From contig NZ_JADBEE010000002.1 in the NCBI RefSeq assembly GCF_014874065.1, positions 434,001-498,000 of the forward strand: a stretch of DNA of 64,000 nt. Reading direction: 5' to 3'. Source of the DNA: Nesterenkonia halotolerans. GTDB lineage: Bacteria; Actinomycetota; Actinomycetes; Actinomycetales; Micrococcaceae. Positions 51,588 to 60,277 of this stretch are shown one piece after another. The notes beneath the pieces were generated by a model, which worked only from the letters and a program-made list of their open reading frames with translations, searched no databases and was not told the DNA's origin. Numbering within the stretch: the first letter of the stretch is position 1; each line of letters starts with the position of its first letter. A program made the position numbers and the translations under genes.

Positions 51588-52334
51588 CTAATTCATGAGG
51601 GTTGCATAGACGACATAGTTGTCCTCGTACTCGCCGGTCGTCTCGTTGTACCCGTCGCAGGTGATCAGCCGCAGTTCAGCCTCATCGGTGTTCCCGTAGA
51701 CCTCCAGGGTCGGGAAATCGTTCTTCCCGTACTGCTCCGCCTTCGTCACGGAGAACACCGCGGTGTTGCCGTCTTCGCGATAGACGCTGATCTCGTCGCC
51801 CTCGGCGAGCTGCGGCAGAGCGGCGAAGACCCCGGGCTGGCCGGCGGAGTCGTCCACATGGCCTAGGAAGACAGACGGCCCGGCCTCACCTGGGGTGGGG
51901 GAGCCGGTGTACCAGCTCGCGGGAGACCCGGGAGCGCCCGGCGGCACCTCCAGTGTGTTGTTCTCGCGCAGGCCGAGGTGCAGCAGCTCGGAGTCTGCAT
52001 CGATGGCCGGAATCGAGAAGGACGCCGGTCGTGACTCCTCCAGGACTTCCGGCTCCGACGCGTCGTCGCTCTCCGGTGAGGCAGTCGCCTCGCTGGATTC
52101 CTCGGCGGACTCGGTCTCGGTGGGCTCAGCATCGGTGGGCTCAGCGTCGGACGACGACGGGGTGCTGGGAGTCTCCACGGCGGCCGCGGTGGACTGTGCG
52201 GCGGGGTCTTCCTCGGCACCCCCTGCGCAGCCGGACAGGAGCAGTGCAGTGAGTGCGGAGACAGCGATGAGGCGATGTCGAGGAGACTGTTTCCCGAGGT
52301 GGTGGGAGTCAGTGATGGTCTTCCTGGGGTGCAT
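51588..52334 (-). CDS. Class F sortase-like lipoprotein
   Basis: A 248-residue protein with a lipobox LLLSGC (Cys36), a 60-residue Ser/Glu/Thr/Pro-rich acidic linker, and a sortase domain (about residues 105-248). The catalytic His159 is in FLGHVDD and Cys226 in LITCDGYNE. At the site where sortases carry the catalytic Arg (near YxDNVVVYA of class F) this protein has YEDNYVVYA, with Glu237 in place. It may attach the neighbouring CHRD protein to the wall, but the Arg loss casts doubt on activity. Being a lipoprotein is typical of some class F enzymes. Confidence 0.8.
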   Translation of the reverse strand: MHPRKTITDSHHLGKQSPRHRLIAVSALTALLLSGCAGGAEEDPAAQSTAAAVETPSTPSSSDAEPTDAEPTETESAEESSEATASPESDDASEPEVLEESRPASFSIPAIDADSELLHLGLRENNTLEVPPGAPGSPASWYTGSPTPGEAGPSVFLGHVDDSAGQPGVFAALPQLAEGDEISVYREDGNTAVFSVTKAEQYGKNDFPTLEVYGNTDEAELRLITCDGYNETTGEYEDNYVVYATLMN

Positions 52335-52602
52335 GTCTGCCCACTTTCTTTACGCGCTGACGCCGTCGCAGAGCATGTTCGCGTGACGCTGCGCACAGGT
52401 GCTCTCCGTGATGTCAGGGTACTGGTTCATCCCTGGTCCACATGCGCAGGATGACTCCCGTTCAGTCATCCAGAGCGACCGAACGTGCCCGCCAGACGCG
52501 CTGACCAGGACTTTCTTCGTCACCATGGAGCGTTCGACCAGTTTCGACGGCTAACTTCCTGGTCATGGCTGCCACGCCATGACGATATGAGAGGAAGCAA
52601 CC

Positions 52603-52833
52603 ATGACTGAGTACCGAGTCGCCGTCACACTTCGCCGCCGTCTGGACGAGAAGGAGGTCGGGCAGATGCACGCCAATCGGAGCGCGTCAGTCTCGGAGTA
52701 CGAGATGGAGGATGAGGATGTCGTCGTGGTCACCCTTCATGCCCCGAACGCCCTGACCGCCACCGAGACGGCCGAGATCCAGGTCCAGCGAGCCACCGGC
52801 GTGGAGATCGCGGCCACGCAGCTCGTGCCCTGA
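52603..52833 (+). CDS. Hypothetical small protein
   Basis: A 76-residue protein with AGAGGAAGC just upstream of the ATG. It is a predicted alpha/beta fold: MTEYRVAVTLRRRLDEKEVG, an acidic middle (YEMEDEDVVVVTLHAP) and TATETAEIQVQRATGVEI. No family was recognised. It stands alone between the sortase-like gene (268-bp divergent gap with a small TCATGGC/GCCATGA dyad at 52563-52582 and no other feature) and the convergent gabD, from which it is separated by 5 bp. Confidence 0.6.
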   Translation: MTEYRVAVTLRRRLDEKEVGQMHANRSASVSEYEMEDEDVVVVTLHAPNALTATETAEIQVQRATGVEIAATQLVP

Positions 52834-52838
52834 GGTTC

Positions 52839-54359
52839 CTAGGCGGGACCCCAGGGGCTCTCGACGCCGATGTACTGGGTGCTGGTGTACTCGCTGATCC
52901 CCTCGGCCCCACCTTCCCGGCCCAGCCCTGACTGCTTGACCCCGCCGAAGGGCGCGGCCGCGTTCGAGATGACTCCTACGTTGAGCCCCAGCAGACCGAA
53001 GTCGATGCGATCGCCGATCCGCAGTCCCCGGGAGATGTTCTCGGTGAACACGTAGGAGGCGAGCCCGTATTCGGTGGCATTGGCAAGTTCCACGGCCTCG
53101 TCCTCGGTGCTGAACGTCATCACCGGGGCGACAGGTCCGAAGATCTCTTCGCGCATGACCCGGGCCTCTGCGGGGACGTCGCGGAGCAGGGTCGGGGCAT
53201 AGAAGTGGCCGGGTCCCTCGATCCGGTGACCGCCGACGACCACCTTGGCGCCGCGCTCCACTGCCTCGACGACCAGGCCTTCCACGGAGGCGCAGGCTTT
53301 GGCGTCGATGAGCGGGCCGACGTCGGAGGTCTCCTCGAGCCCGGGCCCCACTTTCAGTGCGGACATCTTCTCCGCGAGTCTGGCGATGAACTCCTCGGCC
53401 ACTGACTCGTGGACCAGCAGGCGGTTGGCGGCCGTGCAGGCCTCGCCCATATTGCGCATCTTCGCGGCCATCGCGCCAGCCACGGCCTTGTCCAGATCCG
53501 CGTCCTCGAACACCAGCAACGGGCCGTTCCCGCCAAGCTCCATAGAGGTGCGCAGCACGTTCTCGGTGGCCTGGCGCATCAGATGCTTGCCCACCGCAGT
53601 GGATCCGGTGAAGGAGATCTTGCGCAGTCGGGAATCGGCCAGCAGCGGCTCAGAGATCTCCGCGGGAGAATCGGTGGGCAGCACGTTGAGCACGCCCGCC
53701 GGAAGTCCCGCCTCCGTCATGAGCTGGGTGAAGTACAGCGCGGTCAACGGGGTGAGACCTGCGGGCTTGAGGATCATCGTGCAGCCCGCCGCAATGGCAG
53801 GGGCGACCTTGCGGGTGGCCATGGCAAGTGGGAAGTTCCACGGGGTGATCAGCAGGCACGGACCCACCGGCTTGCGGGTGACGAGCATGCGCAGATTCCC
53901 CTCCGGAGTGTCGGCGTAGCGCCCGTAGTCGCGCACCGCCTCCTCGGAGAACCAGCGAAGAAACTCGCCGCCGTAGCCGACCTCGCCGCGGGACTGCGCG
54001 AGCGGCTTGCCCATCTCCAGCGTCATCAGCAGTGCCAGGTCCTCGGCGCGTTCCTGCACCAGGTCGAAGCCTCGGCGCAGGATCTCCGCCCGGCTGCGCG
54101 AGGAGGTGCGTCCCCACGCCTCCTGCGCGGTGGCGGCGGCATCCATGGCGGCAGCCGCGTCCACGGAACCGGCCGAGGCCACCGTCGCGAGGACGTCCCC
54201 GGTGGCGGGGTTCTCCACGGTGAAGTGGGACCCGGAGTCGGCCTCACGCCAGCGCCCGTCGATGAAGAGCTGGGTCGGGGTGGCGGCCAGCGTGGCCTGG
54301 ACGCGGGAGGTCAGATCGTGTGCCTGAAGATCGGGTGAGGTCAGATCGGGTGATGTCAT
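52839..54359 (-). CDS. gabD: NAD(P)-dependent succinate-semialdehyde dehydrogenase
   Basis: A 506-residue aldehyde dehydrogenase oxidising succinate semialdehyde to succinate. Conserved motifs: TPWNFPLAM, FTGSTAVGKHL, catalytic Glu in MELGGNGPLLVF, catalytic Cys in GEACTAANR and EEIFGPVAPV, NATEYGLASYVFT. The N-terminus has a tandem TSPDL TSPDL duplication encoded by two 15-bp direct repeats. ATG 54359 follows the gabT stop by 4 bp. It is the last gene of the polyamine operon. Confidence 0.9.
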   Translation of the reverse strand: MTSPDLTSPDLQAHDLTSRVQATLAATPTQLFIDGRWREADSGSHFTVENPATGDVLATVASAGSVDAAAAMDAAATAQEAWGRTSSRSRAEILRRGFDLVQERAEDLALLMTLEMGKPLAQSRGEVGYGGEFLRWFSEEAVRDYGRYADTPEGNLRMLVTRKPVGPCLLITPWNFPLAMATRKVAPAIAAGCTMILKPAGLTPLTALYFTQLMTEAGLPAGVLNVLPTDSPAEISEPLLADSRLRKISFTGSTAVGKHLMRQATENVLRTSMELGGNGPLLVFEDADLDKAVAGAMAAKMRNMGEACTAANRLLVHESVAEEFIARLAEKMSALKVGPGLEETSDVGPLIDAKACASVEGLVVEAVERGAKVVVGGHRIEGPGHFYAPTLLRDVPAEARVMREEIFGPVAPVMTFSTEDEAVELANATEYGLASYVFTENISRGLRIGDRIDFGLLGLNVGVISNAAAPFGGVKQSGLGREGGAEGISEYTSTQYIGVESPWGPA

Positions 54360-54363
54360 CGGA

Positions 54364-55827
54364 TCAGCCCTTCGCGGCAGTGACGTGGGAGGGGGCAGTG
54401 ACGTGGGAGGGTGCAGTGAGGTCGGAGGCGGTGCTGGAGTGGCTGCGCAGGACAGATTCGAGCACCTCCAGGCCGTCGCTGAGCAGCTGCTCATCTATCA
54501 CCAGCGGGGGCAGCAGCCGGACGACGTTGCCGTAGGTGCCGCAGGTCAGGATCAGCACCCCCTGGCTCAGACACGCGGCAGCCACGGCGCGGGTGGTCTC
54601 CGGGTCCGGCTCGGTGGTGCCGGGCTTGACCAGTTCGACGGCGAGCATCGCCCCCCGTCCGCGAACCTCACCGATGGGCCCCTGATCTCCGCCGAGCTCC
54701 TCGGCCAGCGCGCGCAGCCGCGGTGTCACGAGCTCCTCGATTCCGCGGGCACGGCCGGCGAGATCCTGTTCTTCCATCGTGTGCAGCGTGGCCAGCGCTG
54801 CGGCGCAGGCCACCGGGTTGCCGCCGTAGGTGCCCCCCAGACCACCGGCGTGGACGGCGTCGAGGAGCTCGGCCCGACCGGTGACCGCTGAGAGCGGCAT
54901 GCCGCCGGCGATGCCCTTGGCCATGGTGATCAGATCCGGCACCACGCCCTCGTGCTCGGAGGCGAACCAGGCTCCTGTGCGGCAGAAGCCGGACTGGACC
55001 TCGTCGGCGATGAAGACCACCCCGTTCTCCCGGGCCCAGTCGGCGAGGGTGGGCAGGAACCCCTCGGCGGGGACGATGAAGCCACCCTCACCCTGGATCG
55101 GTTCGATCAGGATCGCGGCGATCGATCCAGCCCCGATCTGCTTCTCCATCTGCTCGATCGCCCGGCGCGCGGCCTCTTCTCCGGTGATCTCCGGGTTGGC
55201 CTCGCGGTAGGGGTAGCTCATGGGCATCCGGTAGATCTCCGGGGCGAAGGGACCGAAGTTGGTCTTATACGGCATGGTCTTCGCGGTCAGGCCCATGGTG
55301 AGGTTGGTGCGCCCGTGATACGCGTGATCGAAGGCGACCACGGCCTGCCGAGACGTTGCGAGCCGGGCGACCTTGACCGCGTTCTCCACGGCCTCGGCAC
55401 CGGAGTTGAACAGCACGGTCCGCTTCTCGTGGTCACCAGGGGTCAGCCGCGCGAGCTCCTCGGCCACCGCGATATAACCCTCGTAGGGGGTGACCATGAA
55501 GCAGCTGTGTGTGAAGTGCCCGACCTGCTCGGTCACCGCCTGCGCGACGGCGGGAGCGCTGGCGCCCACCGAGGTCACCGCGATCCCGGAACCCAGGTCG
55601 ATGAAGCTGTTGCCGTCCACGTCGCGGATGATCCCGCCGTCGGCGTCGGCAGCGTAGACGGGCATCGTGGAGACCGCGCTCGCCGGGACTGCCTTGGCGC
55701 GGCGGGCGGCCAGCTCCTGCGAGGCGGGTCCGGGGATCGCGGTGAGCAGCTCCCGGCGCTGCGGGAGCCGAGATTCCAGTGTGGGCAGGGCGCGGGAGGA
55801 CACGGAGGAGGTGGGGGACAGCGTCAT
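54364..55827 (-). CDS. gabT: 4-aminobutyrate-2-oxoglutarate transaminase
   Basis: A 487-residue PLP aminotransferase of class III converting GABA to succinate semialdehyde. Motifs: GSGIAVTSVGASAP, FNSGAEAVENAVK, HAYHGRTNLTMGL, EPIQGEGGF, FIADEVQSGFCRTG and the PLP Lys in TMAKGIAGGMPLSAV. The C-terminus ends with TAPSHV TAPSHV, from an 18-bp tandem repeat in the DNA (54378-54431). It is 49 bp after the amidase and 4 bp before gabD. Confidence 0.93.
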   Translation of the reverse strand: MTLSPTSSVSSRALPTLESRLPQRRELLTAIPGPASQELAARRAKAVPASAVSTMPVYAADADGGIIRDVDGNSFIDLGSGIAVTSVGASAPAVAQAVTEQVGHFTHSCFMVTPYEGYIAVAEELARLTPGDHEKRTVLFNSGAEAVENAVKVARLATSRQAVVAFDHAYHGRTNLTMGLTAKTMPYKTNFGPFAPEIYRMPMSYPYREANPEITGEEAARRAIEQMEKQIGAGSIAAILIEPIQGEGGFIVPAEGFLPTLADWARENGVVFIADEVQSGFCRTGAWFASEHEGVVPDLITMAKGIAGGMPLSAVTGRAELLDAVHAGGLGGTYGGNPVACAAALATLHTMEEQDLAGRARGIEELVTPRLRALAEELGGDQGPIGEVRGRGAMLAVELVKPGTTEPDPETTRAVAAACLSQGVLILTCGTYGNVVRLLPPLVIDEQLLSDGLEVLESVLRSHSSTASDLTAPSHVTAPSHVTAAKG

Positions 55828-55875
55828 CGGAATCGGCCTTTCGGGAAGATCAAGAGGTATGCAGGGTGCTGGTTG

Positions 55876-57615
55876 CTAGAGGCGGGGGGTCGCCGGAGGT
55901 TCGGTGCGCCGGTGACCGGTCGACTCGAAGGCTGCGGCGACTCGCAGCAGCCGGACGTCGTCGTAGGCGCGGCCGGCGAAGGTGATGCCCACGGGCATTC
56001 CGGTGTCGTGCATCGTGCCCATGGGCAAGGTCACGGTGGGGATGCCCAGGTGTCGCCAGACGAGATTGCCGTTGGCCACCCAGACGCCGTTGCGCCAGGC
56101 GACCTCGGCCGAGGCGGGGGAGACATCGGCGTCGGCCGGTCCGACGTCGGCCACTGCGGGGAATGCGATGACGTCGAGTCCAAGCTGGTCCAGCCACTGC
56201 TCGAAGTCCTGCTCCCGGGTGCGCACCAGCCCGGTGATGCCTTCTTCCATGAGCGCCAGGTCCCCGAGCTGCAGGTCGGGGCGCTCGCGGATCAGCACGG
56301 GCAGCGTGGCGATATCGTCGTCGAACCCGTCGTAGCGATCAGGCAGAGCCCCGGGAGGTGCGGGGAAGATCTGACTGCCATCGACCTGGGCGAGGCTGTG
56401 CAGCGCCTCATCCCCGTTGGCCTGCAGGAAGTCTTCCCAGGCCCAGGCGCTGAGCTCCGCCACCTCCTGGCGCAGATATTCCTCGGGCACGAGCCCGCGG
56501 CCGGTGATCGTGGGGGCGCCTGGTCGGTCTCCCTCGTAGTTGCTCAGCACCGGCAGGTCACAGTCGGTGAGCGCGGCGCCGTGCTCGGTGAAGCTTGCGC
56601 AGGCGGCCTCGAAGAGCTCCAGCACGGAGTCCCGTGGGTGGATCGTGCGGCCGGTGGAGCCGCCGATGCCGGTGGTCCCGTCGGCATGGACCGGTGCCGT
56701 CCCGGCCTCGGGGTCCTTCCCCAGGAAGATCTGCGGGGCTCCGACGCGCAGGCCGCTGAGGATGCCGTAGGCGGTCTGGTGATCCGCGACCTCCAGCGCG
56801 GTATAGGACTCCGGTCGCAGCTCGGAGGCTCGCGGCAGGGCAAGCCAGGGCTGGACCCGCCAGAAGTCACCGCGGGTCTGTGGGTCATCGGCGACGATTA
56901 CGTCCAGGACCTCCAGCAGGTCCGCCATCGTGCGGGTCTGCGGGACGACGACGTCCATCGTCGGCACCAGCGGCCAGTTCCCGCGCATGGAGATGACTCC
57001 CCAGGAGGGGGTATAGGCGCAGAGTGCATTGTTCGACGCCGGTGCCCGCCCCGAGGACCAGGTCTCCTCCGCCAGCCCGAAGCTGGCGAAGCTCGCCGCG
57101 GTCGCGGTGCCGGAGCCGTTGGAGGAGCCGGAAGCGAAGGCCGAGGTCAGGTACTCCGGGTTGTACGGGCTCTCGGCCCGGCCATAGACGCCGCGCTGCA
57201 TGCCCCCATTGGCCATCGGCGGCATGTTCGTCAGGCCGATCAGCACCGCACCGGCGCTGCGCAGCCGTCCCACCACGAAGGAGTCATGCTGCGCGACCAG
57301 ATCGGCGAAGGCGTGGGAGCCCGCGGCGACGGTGAGGCCCCGGGCCATGTAGCTGTTCTTCGCCGTGTAGGGGATGCCGTCCAGCGGGCTCAGCGGTGCA
57401 CCGGCAGCGCGCCGCGCGTCCGAGGCTTGAGCGTCGGCCAGCGCTTGCGGATTCATCACCACCAGGGAGTTCAGCTGCGGTCCCTGCTGGTCATACGCGG
57501 CGATCCGCTCCAGGTAGGCGTTGAGCAGCTCTTCGCTGCTGGTCCGGCCGTCCTCGAGCGCATCGCGCAGCTGGGAGATCGTGGCTTCGACCACGTCAAA
57601 GCGTGCTCTGCTCAT
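55876..57615 (-). CDS. Amidase-signature family enzyme, likely N-carbamoylputrescine amidohydrolase
   Basis: A 579-residue amidase-signature protein. The Ser-cisSer-Lys triad is visible as Lys in PYTAKNSYMARG, cis-Ser in FASGSSNGSGTA and the nucleophile Ser in EETWSSGRAPAS. No signal peptide. The ATG at 57615 overlaps the agmatine deiminase stop (ATGA), and the operon otherwise lacks a nitrilase-type AguB. The position suggests that it hydrolyses N-carbamoylputrescine to putrescine, an inference; amidases of this fold also act on many other amides. Adjacent gabT follows after 49 bp. Confidence 0.75.
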   Translation of the reverse strand: MSRARFDVVEATISQLRDALEDGRTSSEELLNAYLERIAAYDQQGPQLNSLVVMNPQALADAQASDARRAAGAPLSPLDGIPYTAKNSYMARGLTVAAGSHAFADLVAQHDSFVVGRLRSAGAVLIGLTNMPPMANGGMQRGVYGRAESPYNPEYLTSAFASGSSNGSGTATAASFASFGLAEETWSSGRAPASNNALCAYTPSWGVISMRGNWPLVPTMDVVVPQTRTMADLLEVLDVIVADDPQTRGDFWRVQPWLALPRASELRPESYTALEVADHQTAYGILSGLRVGAPQIFLGKDPEAGTAPVHADGTTGIGGSTGRTIHPRDSVLELFEAACASFTEHGAALTDCDLPVLSNYEGDRPGAPTITGRGLVPEEYLRQEVAELSAWAWEDFLQANGDEALHSLAQVDGSQIFPAPPGALPDRYDGFDDDIATLPVLIRERPDLQLGDLALMEEGITGLVRTREQDFEQWLDQLGLDVIAFPAVADVGPADADVSPASAEVAWRNGVWVANGNLVWRHLGIPTVTLPMGTMHDTGMPVGITFAGRAYDDVRLLRVAAAFESTGHRRTEPPATPRL

Positions 57616-58694
57616 CGCAGCCACGATTCCGCGATACCGCCTGAATCTCCTGCACTGGCCGGGGATGGCTGCTGCTGGGTGATGCAGTGGATGCCGCCGC
57701 CGAAGCGCAGGATGTCCCGGGCGTCGACGAGTTCGATGGCCCGGTCGGGATAGGCCTGGGCCAGGAGGGCCGCGGCCTGCTCGTCGCGCGGGTCCTCGTA
57801 GGCGCAGAGCACGACCACGCCGTTGGCCACATAGTGGTTGATATAGGTCCAGTCCACGTACTCCCCGTCCTGCCTCAACGTCTGAGGCGCGGGGACCTCG
57901 ATGATGGTGAACGGCTTGCCCTCGGCGTCGCGCGCGGACTCCAGGAAGCTGCGCATCTCCTCGGTGACCTGGTGGTCGGGGTGGCTGGGGTCCTCCTGGC
58001 GGTGCAGCAGGATGTGACCGGCGGGTGTGAAGGCGGCAAACATGTCCACGTGTCCGCGGGTGCCGAACTCCTCATAGTCCTTGGCCAGCCCGCGGGGGAA
58101 CCAGACGGCGTTGCTGGTGCCCAGTTTCGCGTGGATCTCCGCCTCGATCTGCTCTCGGCTCTGGTGGGGGTTCCGACCCTCATCGCGCTGGACGGTCTCG
58201 GTCAGCAGCACCGTGCCGCGACCGTCCACGTGAAAGGCGCCGCCCTCATTGACGAGGTCGCTGGTGATCCGCCTGCTGCCGGCCTGCGCGGTGATGGCCG
58301 CCGCGATGTGCGCGTCGCGGTCCCAGGCCGCCCAGCTCTGCGCTCCCCAGCCGTTGAAGATCCAGTCGACGGCGGCAAGCTCGCCGTCGTCCTGGTGGAC
58401 GAAGGTCGGGCCGATGTCGCGCATCCAGGCATCGTCGAGCGGCATCGGCACGATGGTGGCCACCTCGCCGAGCAGCTCGCGAGCGGCGGGTTCGTCATGG
58501 GGTGCGGCCACCACGGTGACGGGCTCATACTGGGCGATCACCCGGGCCACTCGGGCCCAGGCTGCCCGGGCGGCTTCGAGAGTGGCCGAGCCGGGGTCGC
58601 CGAAGGTGTCGTTGCTCGGCGGGAAGGCCATCCAGGTGCGCTCATGCGGCGCCCATTCGGGGGGCATGCGCAGCGCGTGCTGAAGCGAGGTCAT
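57612..58694 (-). CDS. aguA: Agmatine deiminase
   Basis: A 360-residue guanidino-group-modifying enzyme (PPAD family) converting agmatine to N-carbamoylputrescine and ammonia. It begins RMPPEWAPHERTWMAFPP, contains DDAWMRDIGPTF, the catalytic GGAFHVDG and TRGHVDMFAAF, and the nucleophile Cys337 in GGGIHCITQQQ. The length is normal. It overlaps the amidase by 4 bp and follows the APC permease by 43 bp; AGGAG precedes the ATG. Confidence 0.93.
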   Translation of the reverse strand: MTSLQHALRMPPEWAPHERTWMAFPPSNDTFGDPGSATLEAARAAWARVARVIAQYEPVTVVAAPHDEPAARELLGEVATIVPMPLDDAWMRDIGPTFVHQDDGELAAVDWIFNGWGAQSWAAWDRDAHIAAAITAQAGSRRITSDLVNEGGAFHVDGRGTVLLTETVQRDEGRNPHQSREQIEAEIHAKLGTSNAVWFPRGLAKDYEEFGTRGHVDMFAAFTPAGHILLHRQEDPSHPDHQVTEEMRSFLESARDAEGKPFTIIEVPAPQTLRQDGEYVDWTYINHYVANGVVVLCAYEDPRDEQAAALLAQAYPDRAIELVDARDILRFGGGIHCITQQQPSPASAGDSGGIAESWLR

Positions 58695-58736
58695 GGTGCT
58701 CCTGTCGCAGAATGCGGCTGGGTCGGATAGGACGGG

Positions 58737-60263
58737 TCAGTCGGCGATGAACTCGGTGGTCTCGAAGCGGTTGCGGAAGAACTCCGGACGCTTGCGGTAC
58801 TGCCAGAACATCGCCGCGATGCCCAGGATGAAGACCAGCATGCCCAGGATGAAGACCAGGCCGATGCCGCCGATCTCCGAGCCGGAGCCGTAGTCGGGAT
58901 CCATGGAGTCCCAGATGGTCTGGCAGAAGAAGATCAGCAGCAGGATGCCGCCCACCAGGGGAGCCAGGAACTTGTTGAAGAAGGCGCCGGCGGAGGCGGT
59001 GGCCTCGGCGCGGAAGTACCAGACGCAGGCCAGAGCGGTGATCCCGTAGTAGAAGCAGACCATCATGCCCAGCGTGGTGATGGTGTCCCAGAGGACGTTC
59101 TCGGAGATGATGCGCATCACCACGTAGAACACCGAGGCGATGACGACGGCGACCACGGTGGCGTAGGCCGGAGTCTGGTAGCGCGGGCTGACCTGCGCGT
59201 ATTTGCGGCTGAGCGCCCCGTAGTGACCCATGGCCAGCATGGTGCGGGCGGGAGAGATCATCGTGGACTGCAGCGAGGCCGCCGAGGAGGACAGCACGGC
59301 CAGGGACATCAGGATGGCCATCGGACCCATGACCGGACCGGCGAGGGCGGCGAAGACGTTCTCCTGGATATCAGGGTTGCCCAGGCCGAACTCGCCCTCG
59401 GAGACTCCGGAGAAGGACAGCGCACCCAGGGTGACCACGGTGTAGAGGCTGACGACCACCAGGATGGTCAGGATCGCGGCACGACCCGGAGTGGTGGTGG
59501 TTCCTCGGGATTCCTCGTTCATGGTCAGGACCACGTCCCAGCCCCAGTAGATGAAGACCGAGAGGGCGATGCCGGCGGCGAAGGCGGAGAAGGACTCGAT
59601 CCCGAAGGGGTTGAACCATTCCCAGCTGAAGGCGGTGGCGTCGAAGGCGGAGCCGACCGAGGCGTGGCGGAAGGCGGCGATGGAGAACCAGAGCAGCACC
59701 ACCAGCTGGAAGGAGACCAGCACGTACTGCACGGTCTTGGTGGTCTCCATGCCGCGATAGGAGACGTAGGCGGCGATCGCCATGAAGATCACACAGGTGA
59801 TGACGTTGATCGGGACGTTGCGGGTCAGTTCCGCGATCGAGTCCACGCCGGTGAGCTGGCTGATCGCCAGGTAGAAGAAGTCCACGGCGATCCCGGCGAG
59901 GTTGGAGAGCACCAGGATGGTGGCCGCGAGCAGCCCCCAGCTGCCCATCCAGCCCACCCAGGGGCCGAAGGCCTTGGACGCCCAGGTGAAGGTGGTGCCG
60001 GCGTCGGGCATGGCCCGGTTCAGCTGCCGGTAGCCCAGGGCGACGAGCAGCATCGGGATGAACCCGACGATCAGCACCGCCGGGAGGTGGTCGCCCACCG
60101 CCGAGGCTGTGGGGCCCAGGGCCCCGGAGAGGGTATAGGCCGGGGCGATGGTGGAGACCCCGATGACGACGGCGCCGAGCACGCCGATGCTTCCGATGCT
60201 CAGCCCCTTGCTGTGGGCATGCTGTCCCGTGGCCTCAACGCTGGTGCTAGGTGATTCGCTCAT
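58737..60263 (-). CDS. APC family amino acid/polyamine permease
   Basis: A 508-residue transporter with 12 hydrophobic segments, beginning GSIGVLGAVVIGVSTIAPAY (core first helix with the GVSTIAPAY unwound region). It belongs to the APC superfamily. The position within a putrescine/agmatine operon suggests import of agmatine, putrescine or GABA. It starts 14 bp after the universal stress protein gene, with AGGAG before the ATG. The substrate is inferred from context only. Confidence 0.85.
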   Translation of the reverse strand: MSESPSTSVEATGQHAHSKGLSIGSIGVLGAVVIGVSTIAPAYTLSGALGPTASAVGDHLPAVLIVGFIPMLLVALGYRQLNRAMPDAGTTFTWASKAFGPWVGWMGSWGLLAATILVLSNLAGIAVDFFYLAISQLTGVDSIAELTRNVPINVITCVIFMAIAAYVSYRGMETTKTVQYVLVSFQLVVLLWFSIAAFRHASVGSAFDATAFSWEWFNPFGIESFSAFAAGIALSVFIYWGWDVVLTMNEESRGTTTTPGRAAILTILVVVSLYTVVTLGALSFSGVSEGEFGLGNPDIQENVFAALAGPVMGPMAILMSLAVLSSSAASLQSTMISPARTMLAMGHYGALSRKYAQVSPRYQTPAYATVVAVVIASVFYVVMRIISENVLWDTITTLGMMVCFYYGITALACVWYFRAEATASAGAFFNKFLAPLVGGILLLIFFCQTIWDSMDPDYGSGSEIGGIGLVFILGMLVFILGIAAMFWQYRKRPEFFRNRFETTEFIAD

Positions 60264-60277
60264 GATGTTCTCCTGGC

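Noticed and set aside
52462..52671. Minus-strand ORF upstream of the sortase-like gene
   Set aside because: It overlaps the start of the plus-strand 76-residue gene, lacks a ribosome-binding site and has no recognisable sequence.
55876..57615. Calling the amidase GatA (glutamyl-tRNA amidotransferase subunit A)
   Set aside because: No gatB or gatC is adjacent, length is about 90 residues longer than GatA, and the nucleophile region is EETWSSGRAPAS rather than the GatA DTGGSIRQPA type.
54952..57753. A 933-residue open frame on the plus strand across gabT, amidase and aguA
   Set aside because: It crosses three well-supported minus-strand genes and shows no recognisable domain; it is an antisense shadow.
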